DNA of 64,000 nucleotides from Salvia splendens. Taxonomy: Eukaryota > Streptophyta > Magnoliopsida > Lamiales > Lamiaceae. The DNA lies in assembly GCF_004379255.2 (NCBI RefSeq), contig NC_056050.1:17167514-17231513 (forward strand), given 5' to 3'. This document shows, in pieces, positions 11,777-28,329 of this stretch (position 1 is the first letter of the stretch; the number at the start of each line of letters is the position of its first letter). The notes beneath the pieces were generated by a model. That model had not been told where the DNA came from, did not search any database, and saw only the letters and a program-made list of their open reading frames with translations. Both the position numbers and the translations under genes were made by a program.

Positions 11777-12470
11777 TATATATATATATATATATATAGG
11801 TTTCTGATTAAAACAAGTATTGCCTTAAATCAAGAAATACAGACGGTTTTTTGTCCATAGGATTAGCCAATCTCATCTTAAGATTAGATTATCTAACGGC
11901 TAGATTAATTTGTTAGATATTATTAATTTATTCACTAATATTCATAAAAGGTTAATTATGTCAATTGCATAATGTCGTTGGTTATAGAAGTTCCTATAAT
12001 TTTGCTCCTTCATCTCTCTAGTAACTAATCATCAGCGTAAGTTATGTATGTTATCAATCCATGGGATATCATCTCCTTCATATCTTCCATGAAAATTCAT
12101 ACGATATTCCATTCATTTTCCCTTCTACTAAGTTTTCACATTTAAAGGTTTGGTAAAAGCCTTTATCGATTAGTTGGGGCGGTATAGTATTATTCCCAGC
12201 CAACCTTTGAGTTTGCATTCCACAATCTCGAAACTACCTATTTCAGTTTAACATTCCGTCCTGCATCATTTTTTTGATTTTGTGTTTCTTGTTTCTCGAT
12301 CTAATATTTACTGTAAGTTAATACAATATACTTCAGTTATTCATCTCATTTTTCTTGTCAGTGGGCATTTTTTTAGATATACGAATTTAAGTATCTGAAC
12401 TTTCATTGATAGTGTTTAATGTTTTGATATCATGATTTGTTGGTTTATGTTATGATATAGATTTCTGGAA

Positions 12471-15169
12471 ATGGATTCTGAAACGCCATCTACTTCGCAT
12501 GTAGATAATCAATCATCCTTCGATGACATTGTTGAGAAAACAGGTTATGATTTAAATCATCATTTGATGACATATCTTTATAATCAATTATTTTTATTCT
12601 TGATTCTGTATCAATATTAGTAATGATGTAAGTTTGACTTAGTTGTGGTGTTGCTATGATATGTTATTGTACGACAGTTTATATGCACTAAGTATGAACT
12701 TTTTTTCCGCTATGCTTCTATTTGTGTATAGTATGACCCATTTTCGTATAGGATAGTTGTATGAGTTGTATGACGCTATTGCATCCTATTATGACCTATT
12801 ATCATTCTAATTCCAGTAGATTGAATCTTGTATTTAATTAATAGTTATTTTTTTGGTGTTTTCTGATTTTGAATTATTACAGATTTAAATACACCAGAAT
12901 GCCCTATAGAACTTAAACCATTCGTTGGTCGTAGCTTCCCCACATTGGACAATGCAATTGAATTTTACGAGAACTATGGGCGACGTGTTGGTTTTGATAC
13001 AAGGAAGAACGGTTCAAAGAAGGTTGATGATATCACCATATGGTTTTACATGGTGTGTAATAGAGAAGGTGAATAGAAATTTAGCGATCAACAACCCAAA
13101 CGACGACGTAAATCGAAAAAATGTGGATGTAATGCTGGTGTTGCATTCAAATTTGATTTTGATCGTGGTTACGTCATTCAACATTTGAACAAAGAACACA
13201 ACCACCCCATGGTTGAGATACAACACCAGAAGTTCATGAGATTAAATCGTCAACTTGAACCTGTTCATCAAAAATTTATTTCGGATTCTGCTGGTGCTAA
13301 TATTGGTCCATCTCTCACTTTTAAGTTGTTGACTTAATTGATGGGCGGATATGAGTCTGTTGGGTGTACTGTGTTGGACATCCGTAACTACACACGGGAC
13401 ATCAGAAGATATGCTGAAGGATATGACGCCCAAATGATAATAGACGAGATGAAGAAGAAGAAAGAAAATTATGACGCCTTCACGTACGAGTATGAAGTTG
13501 ATTCTCGTAGTCGACTGCTGCATTTATTCTGGTATGATCCTATTGCTAAGATGAATTTCATGCAATTTGGTGACATTGTCTCATTTGACATTAAGTACTC
13601 AACTAATAGGTAAATGTTGTCCACTTAAAATTGGTGCATTTTTCTTTTATGCTATCATTTGAGTGTATTATGACCTATTAGTTTATATATAAATATCCAT
13701 TTGTAATTGTTGTAAACCTTTTGTATGTTTCTTTGAAGGTACTCAATGATTTTCGCTCCGTTCTCTGGGAAGGACAACCATGGGCGCGCAGTGTCATTTG
13801 GAGCTGGTTTGCTTTGTAGTGAGAGCACATACTCTTTCTGTTCAAGCAGTTTGTCAAGTGCATGGGCATAGCTCCCAAGTTGATAATTACTGATCAAGAC
13901 TTGGGCATGAAAGTTGCTATTGAAAAAGTTCTTGTGAATACACGTCACAGATGGTGTATGTGGCACATCATGGCAAAAGTAGCTGAAAAGGTGCCGAAGT
14001 CACTTCTCGGTAATCCTGATTTTAAAAAGGATTTGAATTCATGCGTTTGGTCTGAGTTGATTGAACCCACAGAGTTTGAAGAGAAGTGGAAGACTGTGAT
14101 GGAGACATATGATCTTGAAGGCGCTGATTGGTTCATTTCTATGTTCGAATCAAAAAGGTTTTGGGTTCCTGCATACTTTAGGGACTTCCCTAACAGTCCA
14201 TTGATAAAGACGACTTCTGTTTCGGAATCTTAGAATAGTTTTTTCAAGAGGTATACTCAGTCCAGGGCTAACCTTGTTGTGTTTTTAATGAATTTCAATA
14301 ATGTTGTTGATGCCCAACGAAACTACTCCGCAAAGCTGGATTATATGGATTATAATACTACCGCAAAGATGAAAACAGAGTGGTCTCTTGAGAAACATGC
14401 ATCTACAATATTCACAGATGGTGCATTCAAGGAAATTCAAGAACAGATACTGGAGGCTTATAACCATTGCAGCCTTGTATCAATATCAAATGATTCAAGT
14501 CCAGAGGTTTACAAGGTTTTAGATCATTTATCAAACACATGGTCTGTCTCATTCTCCGTGGAGGATTCTGTGTGTCAATGTGGTTGTAAGATGTTTTCTA
14601 GGACTGGTCTTGTATGCTGCCACATCTTCCTTGTGTTGAAGAACAAAAAGATGCGCTTGATTCCTGAGAATCTGATTGGAGGTCGATGGTTGAAATCTCC
14701 TCTGCTTAAGGCTGTTCATGCCATCCAATGCCAAAATGTAGCAACACATGTTTATGTTGATGAGAAGAAGAAGGCACAAACAATTTTGTTGGGAGAGATG
14801 TTGGGTCTATACCAGGCTGTTTCTGTCGATATTGATCAAGTTCATGAGCTAACATCTATAGTTCGTGAAGCAAGACAACAGATTTTTGCCGATGGCGTAG
14901 TAACGTCTACAGCCCAGAAGAAGAAACTAATGGAGGAATTTTATGGTGCTGAGGCACCCCAGGAAGTAGAAGTACAACCTCTTGAAGTCGTCAGCACGAA
15001 GGGAGGTGGTAGTAGACTACCCTCAAGAGTGGAGAAGGCTTTGAAGCTTAAGATCAAGCCTTTGCGTCAATGTAAGAAATGTCAGGAGTGGGGTCACCAC
15101 GATTCAAGGAATTGCGACAAATTCAAAGAGAAAGAAAAGATGCGGTCTAGAAGAAATTCTGATGTTTGA
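12471..15169 (+). pseudogene. FAR1/MURA-type MULE transposase, inactivated
   Basis: Exon-like blocks 12471-12543, 12883-13609 and 13739-15169 have GT/AG borders and join in phase. In order they show an N-terminal FAR1-type DNA-binding domain (about 12900-13230), the MULE DDE core (FDIKYSTNR... ITDQDLGMK ...WCMWHIM), a SWIM zinc finger (CQCGCKMF...CCH, about 14575-14625) and a CX2CX4HX5C zinc knuckle (CKKCQEWGHHDSRNC, about 15070-15115). Breaks seen: stops at 13074-13076 (TAG), 13335-13337 (TAA) and 14231-14233 (TAG), and a frameshift near 13835-13860. It would have bound the element ends and catalysed transposition; this copy cannot make it. The 5' exon border assignment is inference. Confidence 0.85.
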
Positions 15170-16930
15170 TACAATGTATTCCGTTTTTTTAATTAACGTC
15201 AGTTTAAGTTTTTTTGGAGACCAATTTGTTTACAATGTTACGTGTTACTGAGTTCATTCGTAATTGTATTTTACATTTTGTTTGTCAATAGTTTTTTGTC
15301 ATGTCTTCAAATTAGGATAATTATGACCCAATTTACCATTAGCGTTGCATGACCCTTATATTCATCTACTATGACCCAAGATAGTAGATTACGTTTTTTG
15401 TATATAAAACACTTGTTTCATATGATGACTCTAATGTTGCCTTAATAGGCCCCAATATACTCATATTCTGATATGACATATATAATTGTTTAGTATGACC
15501 CAAAAGCATATCTATTTTTTTAATAATTGATTTTGCATGATTCAATCGTACTAGCTTTATTAATATATTAAAAACTTGAGTATAATCGTGTTTTTGCAAT
15601 CTGGTATGTAGTAGTTTTATGCCATGCCTCTTCTGTTCGTCTATGATGACACAGATCTACCTAACAATTCTATGACACACATGTGTTTAATATATATTAC
15701 AATGAACAATAGGAAATCATCTAATGGTCATTTTAATGGAAAATTTTCTCTGCTTAGAGATGAAACAGTACGTAGTACCAATGACATCCAGCCACTGAAT
15801 AAAACATGATTAAAAAACAAGAGAAATTCTATCTTGAAAGAAATGAACAATTTGATCCACTAATTTAAGTTACGACATAACCATTTGGCGAGATCCATAG
15901 TTTGATATCATGTTTTCTACGTCGATCTTTTTTTTTCTTGTTCTCCTTTGCATAATGTTTAGATGCAGCCTCTTTATTCAGTAACGCGCTGTGATTATTT
16001 CCTGCCAACATCAACACACGGTTGTATTTTGCTCGTAAATACGGTCGAGAAGAAATCCTGATGTTTGATACAATGTATTCCATTTTTTAATTAACGTCAG
16101 TTTAAGTTTTTTTTGGAGACCAATTTGTTTACAATGTTACGCTGTTAGAAATTACTGAGTTCATTCGTAATTGTATTTTATATTCTGTTTGTCAATAGTT
16201 TTTTGTCATGTCTTGAAATTAGGATAATTATTACCCAATTTACCATTAGCGTTGCATGACCCTTATATTCATCTACTATGACCCAAGATAGTAGATTATG
16301 TTTTTTGTATATAAAACACTTGATTTATATGATAACTCTAATGTTGCCTTAATAGGACCCAATATACTCATATTCTGATATGACATATATAATTGTTTAG
16401 TATGACCCAAAAGCATATCTATTTTTTTAATAATTGTTTTTGAAAGATTCAATTGTACTAGCTTTACTAATATGTTAAAAACTAGAGTATAATCGTGTTT
16501 TTGCAATCTGGTATTTAGTAGTTTTATTCCATGCCTCTTCTGTTCGTCTATGATGACACAGATCTACCTAACAATTCTATGACACACATATGTGTTTAGT
16601 ATATATTACAATGAACAATAGGAAATCATCTAATGGTTATTTTAATGGAAAATTTTCTCTGCTTAGAGATGAAACAGTATGTAGTACCAATGACATCTCA
16701 AAAACAAGAGAAATTCTATCTTGAAAAAAATGAACAATTTGATCCACTAATTTAAGTTACGACATAACCATTTGGAGAGATCCATAGTTTGCTATCATAT
16801 TTTCTACGTTGATCTTTTTTTTTTCTTGTTCTCCTTTGCATAATGTTTAGATGCCGCCTCTTTATTCAGTAACGCGTTGTGATTATTTCCTGCCAACATC
16901 AACACACGGTTGTATTTTGCTCGTAAATAC
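15143..16930. repeat. Tandem duplication of about 0.9 kb inside the MULE
   Basis: 15143-16041 and 16042-16930 are near-identical direct repeats (offset 899 at the start; small indels). Each unit starts at the tail of the transposase zinc-knuckle region, spans the intergenic part and ends in the C-terminal codons of the minus-strand Ulp1-like gene. The unit joint reads cgtaaatac|ggtcgag. The duplication therefore copied the convergent 3' ends of both genes. Confidence 0.85.
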
Positions 16931-18946
16931 TGAAGCACACCTTTGTTTTTAGTCGATAGTCCACAATTCCATTGACCCTCTCTTTCACCCATGTAGACTT
17001 CAAGGTGTCTAAGCAAATAAACGCCGTTGTCATCAACATTGTTTACCCGTTCTCCAACTCATCTTCAATCTTTGAATAGGTACGTTAATCACTGATTTGC
17101 ATTGATTGTGACAACCAATCATTGCTAAATACTTACAAAAGAACGTTCTCTGTAAAACATGCAATGTGTAAGTATCAACAACAATTAAGTAGTACTGTGA
17201 CGTATAATGTGTCATCCATACCAATGCCTCTGGAATGCAGCCGTAGGTGAATTGCAAGTCTTGGTCTTCTCCATATTTACAAGCATCTATAATCACCACT
17301 GCTTTTCGTTGGAAACAGAAGCACACAGTGTAGTACCTTTTTGAAACGCAGAATGCAAAGAAAACCTATATTTTTCATAGTATGGATGATAATGTTGAAA
17401 ATATTAGTGGAGGTTTTTCTCAAATTAAATTACAGTTGTATCATGGATGCAACAGCAACATACCATATCTATGTCCCCCCATTTGAAGTGTGGTATTTCG
17501 CTGACTTCTTTGTCAATGTTTGAGGCAAATTCATCTAGTTTGTCCTCATCATCAACTTTTCCATTAGTCTCCACAACAGTGTAAAGCTACACATGTTAAC
17601 ATCACAAGAGTTAGTTCATAAATTCATCTTACAAAATCATGGTTTAGGTTAACTCACTGCAGGGTAGGTTGTGAAAAATAGCCTTTTTGGAGAAGTGGCC
17701 GATTTCAAAGCTTTCATATGGTTAAGTACAGAGCAGAAGGCGCTAATTATTCCACTAGAAACCTCATGATACGACAGTAAAGAACAGAATTCCAAAAGCA
17801 TGACTTCAACAACTCAGTCATTGTATATAATATGTTCTCTGGCATTCAAACAAATATTAAACAAATATTACTTTGTTATTAGGTCAAAGATACAACCTGT
17901 TCGTAGATATCATAACACTTACTCATTTCCGTGGTAAGTGGTCATCAACCAGTAATACATAACTCGTTCATCTGGAGTAAGCTTGCATGACACTTTTATT
18001 GCTCTCTCAAGAAATGGTGAACGCAATGCATTAGAACATCTCAGGTCTGCTTTAGGGCGAACGTTCATCGTCAATTTTTTATGGTTGTCATGTAGCTACA
18101 AGTAGACGGTATAGGTCAGTTGTATATGATGTATAAATATACTTTATGTTTAGTGTAGGCAGTACACGCTCTACTACGTACAACTAAATAGATAATTACA
18201 ACAAATCTTACTTGTTCGTTTGTATAGACGACCAATTCTTTGCCTAGTTTTGGTTCTGACTTATTAGCGAAAGGTGTGACAAAATCCTTGTCAACCTCAT
18301 CACACTCCATGTACGCTTCCACTGCAGACTGTACAATGGCTTCCACATCGAGTTCCTTATCCTACATATTAATTTTCAATTTGTGGAATGTTTTTGCTAT
18401 GTGGTTCCATAACTGAAACACTTGAGGGTAAATGACATTACAACAAACAAAGCATATAAATATTCCTTTCTTCCATAACTCTTTTCACATATATGGCATA
18501 CTTATTTATCAATTATTAAAGAGCAGAGATTCAATATGGTAAAAAATATATAACTTTAACCTGGATAGCAGAAATTCAATATGGTAAAAAAATATATAAC
18601 TTTAACTTGGATTTATGTCATGGATATCAGGAGTGGCTTCATCTGATGCTTCTGTTGAATTTTGGACTTTTGCTTATTAAACAAAAATCCACAATTAAAT
18701 ACAAAATTCCAAAATAGAATCAAAATTACATGCATCAAAATTCCAGAATTTGGTATTGTATTACCTCTCGGAGCCTTTGGGATCTTTTGTAGCTTTGTCT
18801 TCGTGGATGTTCTCTCATACACTACGTGAACAACAGATTTAAATTACAAATCGGCCTGATTTTGTCAACTTTAAGTCATGGGTTACAACATCGTACTAAC
18901 TTTTTCCGTCATGAGGTACGGATCCAGAGGCTCTAGTGTTTACCAT
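16804..18946 (-). pseudogene. Ulp1-like (C48) cysteine protease of the MULE, inactivated
   Basis: Minus-strand exon-like pieces start at ATG 18944-18946 (MVNTRASGSVPHD) and run to a stop near 16804. Recognisable blocks are LTPDERVMYYWLMTTYHGN (about 17945-18000), a core piece around 17033-17326 and the C-terminal DDNGVYLLRHLEVYMGE (about 16985-17035). In Ulp1/SENP proteases the last block normally has the catalytic Cys before Gly (D-C-G); here it is Asn (D-N-G), so the enzyme should be inactive even if spliced. Frame breaks separate the blocks. Such genes ride in plant MULEs and their role in transposition is unknown. Exon limits are approximate. Confidence 0.65.
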
Positions 18947-19487
18947 GGTTGTAGTAGTTTTTTTGTTATCCTTCTTCGTCGAGTTTTGAATTCTGCCAAG
19001 GTTTTGTGGTAGAGGAATCGGTTTTTATGGAAAACTTGATTTTTCGTGCAGACGAGGTTGAAATAGTGGGGGAGACAACTAATGTTTACAGATTTGTATG
19101 GTTTGGGCGATTGGGTAGAGATTTTGGTGATGGGGTTGATATTTGAGTGTTTTGTCGTTTAGATTCTAGGGTTTGTGGGGATGGGGTTGAGATTTTGGTG
19201 AGAGAGATGCATTGAATGGCGCGGGAACCGAAAAATCAACTTAGAAACGTGTGGAGTAATGATCCCAATTAATCCGGTCTTAATTAACGGAAGGGAGGTT
19301 GTTTATATTTTCTATACCTAAATTACCCTTTCATGACATAGATCAATCCTATTATGACCCACAGAAATTGTTGACAAATCCAGATCGTGGCCATTCATTT
19401 CCAGATCTTACGGTCCATAATTGGTCTGTATTTCTATACTTAAGGGCTTCTTTTGATAGATTAAGACCCTATATATATATATATATA

Positions 19488-23057
<3,570 letters not shown>

Positions 23058-23752
23058 TGGTATCGTATTACCTCTTGGAGCCTTTGGGATCTTTTGTAGC
23101 TTTGTCTTCGCGGATATTCTCTCATACACTACTTGAACAACAGATTTAAATTACAAATCGGCCTGATTTTGTCAACTTTATGTCATGGGTTACAACATCG
23201 TACTAACTTTTTCCGTCATGAGGTGCGGATCCAGAGGCTCTAGTGTTTACCATGGTTGTAGTAGTTTTTTTGTTATCCTTCTTCGTCGAGTTTTGAATTC
23301 AGCAAAGATTTTGTGGTAGAGGAATCGGTTTTTATGGAAAACTTGATTTTTCGTGCAGACGAGGTTGAAATAGTGGGGGAGACGACTAATGTTTACAGAT
23401 TTGTATGGTTTGGGCGATTGGGTAGAGATTTTGGTGATGGGGTTGAGATTTGGGTGTTTTGTCGTTTAGATTCTAGGGTTTGTGGGGATGGGGTTGAGAT
23501 TTTGGTGAGAGAGATGCATTGAATGACGCGGGAACCGAAAAATCAACTTAGAAAACGTGTGGAGTAATGATCCCAATTGATCCGGTCTTAATTAACGGAA
23601 GGGCGGTTGTTTATATTTTCTATACCTAAATTACCCTTTCATGACATAGATCAATCCTATTATGACCCACAGAAATTGTTGACAAATCCAGATCTTACGG
23701 TCCATAATTGGTCTGTATTTCTATACTTAAGGGCTTCTTTTGATAGATTAAG

Positions 23753-23757
<5 letters not shown>
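23058..23757. mobile_element. Second copy of the MULE right end
   Basis: Matches 18750-19470 of the MULE, including the start exon of the Ulp1-like gene on the minus strand (ATG about 23250) and the terminal agaccct before (TA)n. A short deletion relative to the first copy lies near 23690. It is fused to element B1 on its left. It can only be a fragment. Confidence 0.75.

Positions 23758-23849
<92 letters not shown>
23758..23849. repeat. Long (TA)n microsatellite
   Basis: About 46 TA units between the MULE right-end copy and element B2. Comparable to the 21111-21207 tract, suggesting that a unit of TA tract plus B element was duplicated. Confidence 0.95.
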
Positions 23850-23851
<2 letters not shown>

Positions 23852-25979
23852 GAGAGCATTAAGCTCCTATTGCCTGTATAGTGTTAAGTTCCAGCATAAT
23901 ATTAACAATTAGATTAAGATTTTGGACGGATTAGATTTGTAGGAGATGTGATAGTCCGTGTTACATTACTAGGTCGATTTGGTACATTGTAGGGGTAGAA
24001 TTGGAATCACACACAAATGTCAATCAATTTTAAAACTGCATGTCCATGATTTTAGGGGGATTTATTTCAGCCATGATACACCTTCCCCATTATATGAAAA
24101 TTAAATCAATCTCATTCTCCTTATTCCGCTTCACCCTCGCTTCTCCTCCGAAAAAACTCCAATCAACGCTGATTCAATCCCCGATGACGACTCTCAGTAG
24201 TTCACATACTGATTTTCTTCATCTCAATGCGTGTTGACAATCGACCATACATCATCTTACAATCGCTTACTCCTTGGTCAGTAATAAATTAATTTTTGGT
24301 CAACTTGTAGTCGATTCAACATTGAGGAAACTGATTTTTGTTGGCTAGTTGTGGGGAAATTTTTTGATTTTGGTTTAGGTTTTAGTAATTTTTTGATGAA
24401 TCCATTTAGTTTTGATTTTAATTGAATGGGTTGTTATTGAGATCCAATTTTGTCAAAATTGAATCCAATTTTATCAAAATTGAATCTTGATACAGTTAAT
24501 GTGGTCATTTGCTGTGAATAGTTGTGTGTTTCTATGAAATTGAGAATCAATTTACAAATTCATACATCATTACTGTACTAAAATAAAGAGGAGGGGAATG
24601 CTAAAAAATGGTGATGAGAGCCAAGAGCCAAAACATAGGTAATCTAATGTTTTGTTACTACATTATTTTGTGTTATGGTATGATCTGTTACATTTGTAGA
24701 TTTTTTGAGTTACATTTTCTGTTCTATATGGCTATCCGTATCTTCTTTCAAACGGCATATGCACATTATTTAACCCAATATTTACATTACTTTATACTGA
24801 TGTGCTACATTATTTTGTGTTATGGTATGATCGATTACATTTTTTTATTATTTTTTCAGTACATTATTTACTCAAAATTTTACATTATTCGCTACGGATG
24901 TGCTACATTATTGTGTGTTATATAATATTGTGTTACATTAATACACTTTTTTACTTACATTACCGGCTTCATAAGGTTACTGATGTAGAATCCTAACAAT
25001 ATCACGCGTTAATATTATAATGTAGACAACACATAAAATAATGTAAGAGACATATACATTAAATCTCTATATTTGTACACTATAATCAGTATGAATTCAG
25101 CGAACACTAAGTCAAATACAAACTTTGATGTTTGGGTTGGTACTATGCCCTAGCCCCATGGATAGCTTAACCCTAGGGGATTGGAACTAAGTTCGGGAAA
25201 TTGGGGTCCCATACGAGAAGTTGGGAGTACTATACCCTAGTCCAATGGATAATTTAACCCTAAGGAATGGCTCTAACTCCCTTCCCTTAGAGAACGTTGT
25301 GTTACTGAGTTGGTATTACACCCTAACCCCATGGACTGCTAAACTCTTGGAGAATGGGTTTAGCTTCCGACCCTTAGTGAACAAATAAAAATTTACAGCA
25401 CTTATTAAAAGACATATACGAATGTAATATTATTATTATTATTAATCAAAATAATAATTTTATTAATAGTATTAATAATATCGTTCTCAAATTGTTCACC
25501 GACAAACTTAATTTGTCAATAATAATAATAATAATAATAATAAAATCATTCTTAAATTGTTCACCAGCAAACTTAATTATAAAAATTCAAAAACGAATTT
25601 TGATGATGGATTGCTAAATTAAACAAAGTATGTAGTATATCTCAAAAATTATTATTTGCTACGCTTTCAATTTCAACAATTTAGGTGCTATTTAATTATA
25701 ATATGCTACAAAAATTTAATTGTAGAAAGATGTAGTTTAGATTAAGATAATTAATTAAGGAAATCAAATCATGGAAGCCTTGAATTTAGGAACAATATAT
25801 AACGTAAATCATGGAAGGAAACTAACTTAATTTCTCATACCAAATCTGCCCTTTTTGAATTAAAATAATAATTTTATTAATAAAAGGAGCATGTATCTCA
25901 GCCATCAGATCACAAAATCGTGGGGCTGAGATTTAGGGAGAAGGTAGAATAATAATTAGAAAAAGGATATGAATACATC

Positions 25980-25980
<1 letters not shown>
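23850..25980. mobile_element. Element B, copy 2
   Basis: Starts gggagagcattaagctcctatt; its right end, ...atatgaatacatcc at 25980, is the gaatacatcc terminus of the MITE 26012-26330. The interior again has TACATTA words and module copies at 25141-25180, 25228-25267 and a decayed one at 25313-25352. Compared with B1 it carries an internal deletion at 24981 (about 515 bp). From 25400 the DNA is plain AT-rich with ATT/AAT trinucleotide runs (25428-25545). No coding domain. Confidence 0.65.
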
Positions 25981-26011
<31 letters not shown>

Positions 26012-26330
26012 GGGGAGCGTTATTCTCCTATTCATCCCTTAAATTCTTTATTCTTCTTAATATGGGCCGTTAGATCTCATTCATCAACGGTCCAGATTAT
26101 CTGCATTATTACACTATAATGGTGCATTATTAGTCGGTGTGCATTATTCAACTGAAAATCTGCATTATTACACTATAATGGTGCATTATTAGTCGGTGTA
26201 CATTATTCAAATGAAAATCTGCATTATTAAATGACACATGGCACCAATCTAACCGTCGGATGACAAAATCGTGGGGCTGAGATTAAAAAGAATATAGAAC
26301 AAAAGATACAAAAAGGAAATGAATACATCC
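26012..26330. mobile_element. MITE with the foldback-family ends (319 bp)
   Basis: Starts ggggagcgttattctcctatt and ends ggaaatgaatacatcc, the same pair of termini (in inverse order) as the 1,623-bp foldback elements. Contains a short tandem duplication around TGCATTATT...GTCGGTGTGCATTATTC. Flanked by TA runs. A minimal non-autonomous member of that family. Confidence 0.75.
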
Positions 26331-26355
26331 ATATATATATATATATATATATATA

Positions 26356-26603
26356 GGTGTGTGATCAAATACTAAATTTTTACAGTAATAACTAATAGCT
26401 ACATATCAATTTTGTATGTTAAAAATATCAACACAAAGACATAAATTTATCAATCTTTCTTGTGTTGATAAATTATGTCTTTGTATTGATATTTAAATTT
26501 ACATGTTGTATTGATATAATTATGTCTTTGAGTTGATAATTTTAATACCCAGAATTGAAAGTTATTAGTTATTATTGTAAATTAGTTAGCACACTAACGC
26601 AAC
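26356..26603. mobile_element. MITE family A, copy 2
   Basis: Inverse-orientation copy of the MITE at 9554-9801, about 248 bp, termini ggtgtgtgatcaaatacta and gcacactaacgcaac, flanked by TA runs on both sides. Internal inverted repeats around 'atcaacacaaagacata' can fold into a hairpin. Confidence 0.75.
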
Positions 26604-26627
26604 TATATATATATATATATATATATA

Positions 26628-26912
26628 GGAAAATGATCAATACAAAACTTGATCTCTATACAAAATCCAGACCAAATCCTGACCATGAGATTTGACAATC
26701 CAATGGTCAATAATTAAACAAAAACACGGAGGGTCATTGTAAAGCAGTTTTATGTCATATTATAAACTTTAGGTTTGAGGTCATGTTAAGATCATTTCAT
26801 GTCATCCTTACTATAATGACGTAAAAATAAGCTTACAATGACCTAAAAATGACTTTTGTATGCTTGGTTCTGCATTTTTGTATTAAAAATGGTTTTGCAT
26901 GGATCAAAACCC
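26628..26912. mobile_element. MITE family D (285 bp)
   Basis: Starts ggaaaatgatcaatacaaaac; the reverse complement of its end reads ggttttgatccatgcaaaac, an imperfect TIR. TA runs abut both ends. ATGAC/GTCAT words recur inside. Single copy in this window. Confidence 0.6.
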
Positions 26913-26915
26913 TAT

Positions 26916-26954
<39 letters not shown>

Positions 26955-27479
26955 GGGATGTATTCATATCCTTTTTCCATCTTTTGTTCTATTGTTCTTT
27001 TTATTCTCGTCCATTCAATTTCAAGATCTAATGGCCCAAAATAATGCCACATGAATTTAAATTAAATCATTAAAAAATTTGAAAAGGCTAAATTTGGTAT
27101 ACACAAATGTGTTTGTTACGGTAACTTCCTTGATTTTCTCTTCCAAAATCTCATCGGTTATTCTCAATGTTATTTTCGTTCAATCTGTCTTCTCTCCGTA
27201 AAAGTTAAGCGTCTATACTGCATAGAACACATTAAGGTCTGAAATTCTCGTGCGTCTGTTGTTTGTCGACGCGTTCCAGCTTTTTATTTTTTGCTAACAA
27301 TGCCGATTTGGTGGAGGGCTCGGTCGTTGATTTTGTTTTACTGAACAATGGAAGAAGGTACTTATTTTTTTGTCTACATGTATTTGTACTTGTAATTGTG
27401 AACCGAAATTCAGATTTGGTGGAGTAGTCGACCGTATGTGATGTTTTGTTTTGTTATCCAAAGTCATGAGTAATATATT

Positions 27480-28310
27480 ATTGGTCGAGTTTCACTGTTC
27501 GACGCACCTTACTTGTTTCCCTCAATGGTTTAGCAATCATTGGGGGAAGGGTTTTTTGTGTACAAATTAACCATCGTCAAAGTCTACGAGTTTCAGTCAT
27601 TCAACGAGGGTTTAGTAAGCATGACGACTAGGTAGTATTTTTTAACTGATACACATAATGTACATATTATATTTTATAATGGTTGTTTTAGGTTCTCTAA
27701 TGCAGGATTTGTGATCTATATTGTACATTTTTACTGACCAGCTTAATTCAAGTTTGGCCGTGTTTGCTTGTTCGGCGCACAGTTCTTGTTTAACCAAAGG
27801 GTTTAGCAACCATTGGGGCTAGGGTGTAGTATGTACTAATTCTTAAAACCGTAGTCTAAGTACACGAGCTTCAGTCATTCATCTAGGGTTTAGACATAAT
27901 ATTGGCTAGGTAGTGGTTTTTACTGATACACATAATGTACATATATTACTCTGTAATGGTTTTTTTATTTTCAGTAATGGACGATTTATGAGTTGTAATG
28001 TAAATGTTTGCTGAGCAGTTTAGTTTAAGATTGACCGTGTTTGATTGTTCGGCGCACGTTTCATGTATTCCCCAAGGGTTTAGCAATCCCTGGGGCTAGG
28101 GTATAGTATGTATTAAGTAACAAAACCGTCGCCAAAGTCCACGAGTTTCAGTCATTCACCTAGGGTTTAGATATCATCTCGGCTAAGGAGTAGTTTTTAC
28201 TTATACACATAATGCACATATATTACTCTGTAATGGTTTTTTTTATTTATTTTCAGTAATGAACGATTTATGATTTGTAATGTAAATGTTTGCTGAGCCG
28301 TTTTTTTTTG
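27480..28310. repeat. Tandem repeat of about 275 bp, roughly three units
   Basis: Units begin near 27490, 27765 and 28035 and share, in order, 'ttcggcgcac', the hairpin-capable module, 'cacgagyttcagtcattc', 'ctagggtttaga' and 'acacataatgyacatat'. The TAGGGTTTA piece equals a plant telomere repeat unit (telo-box). The first unit is the most diverged. Confidence 0.75.
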
Positions 28311-28329
28311 CGATTTTATACAGTGGTGG

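Larger units (their letters stand above)
11799..19470. mobile_element. Mutator-like element with decayed transposase and Ulp1-like protease (7.7 kb)
   Basis: Ends abut (TA)n. The left end (gtttctgatt...aagaaatacagac) pairs imperfectly with the right end, whose reverse complement reads gggtcttaatc...agaaatacagacc. The element carries a FAR1/MURA-type transposase on + (12471-15169) and a Ulp1-like cysteine protease on - (16804-18946), converging 3' to 3'. MULEs carrying Ulp1-like genes are known in plants (Kaonashi-type elements). Both genes are broken. TATGACC words recur in the non-coding parts. Its last 0.7 kb is found again at 23058-23757. Confidence 0.8.

Noticed and set aside
23607..23912. 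ORF of about 100 codons with long Tyr-Ile repeats
   Set aside because: It is a readthrough of the (TA)n microsatellite into flanking transposon DNA; no gene signal.
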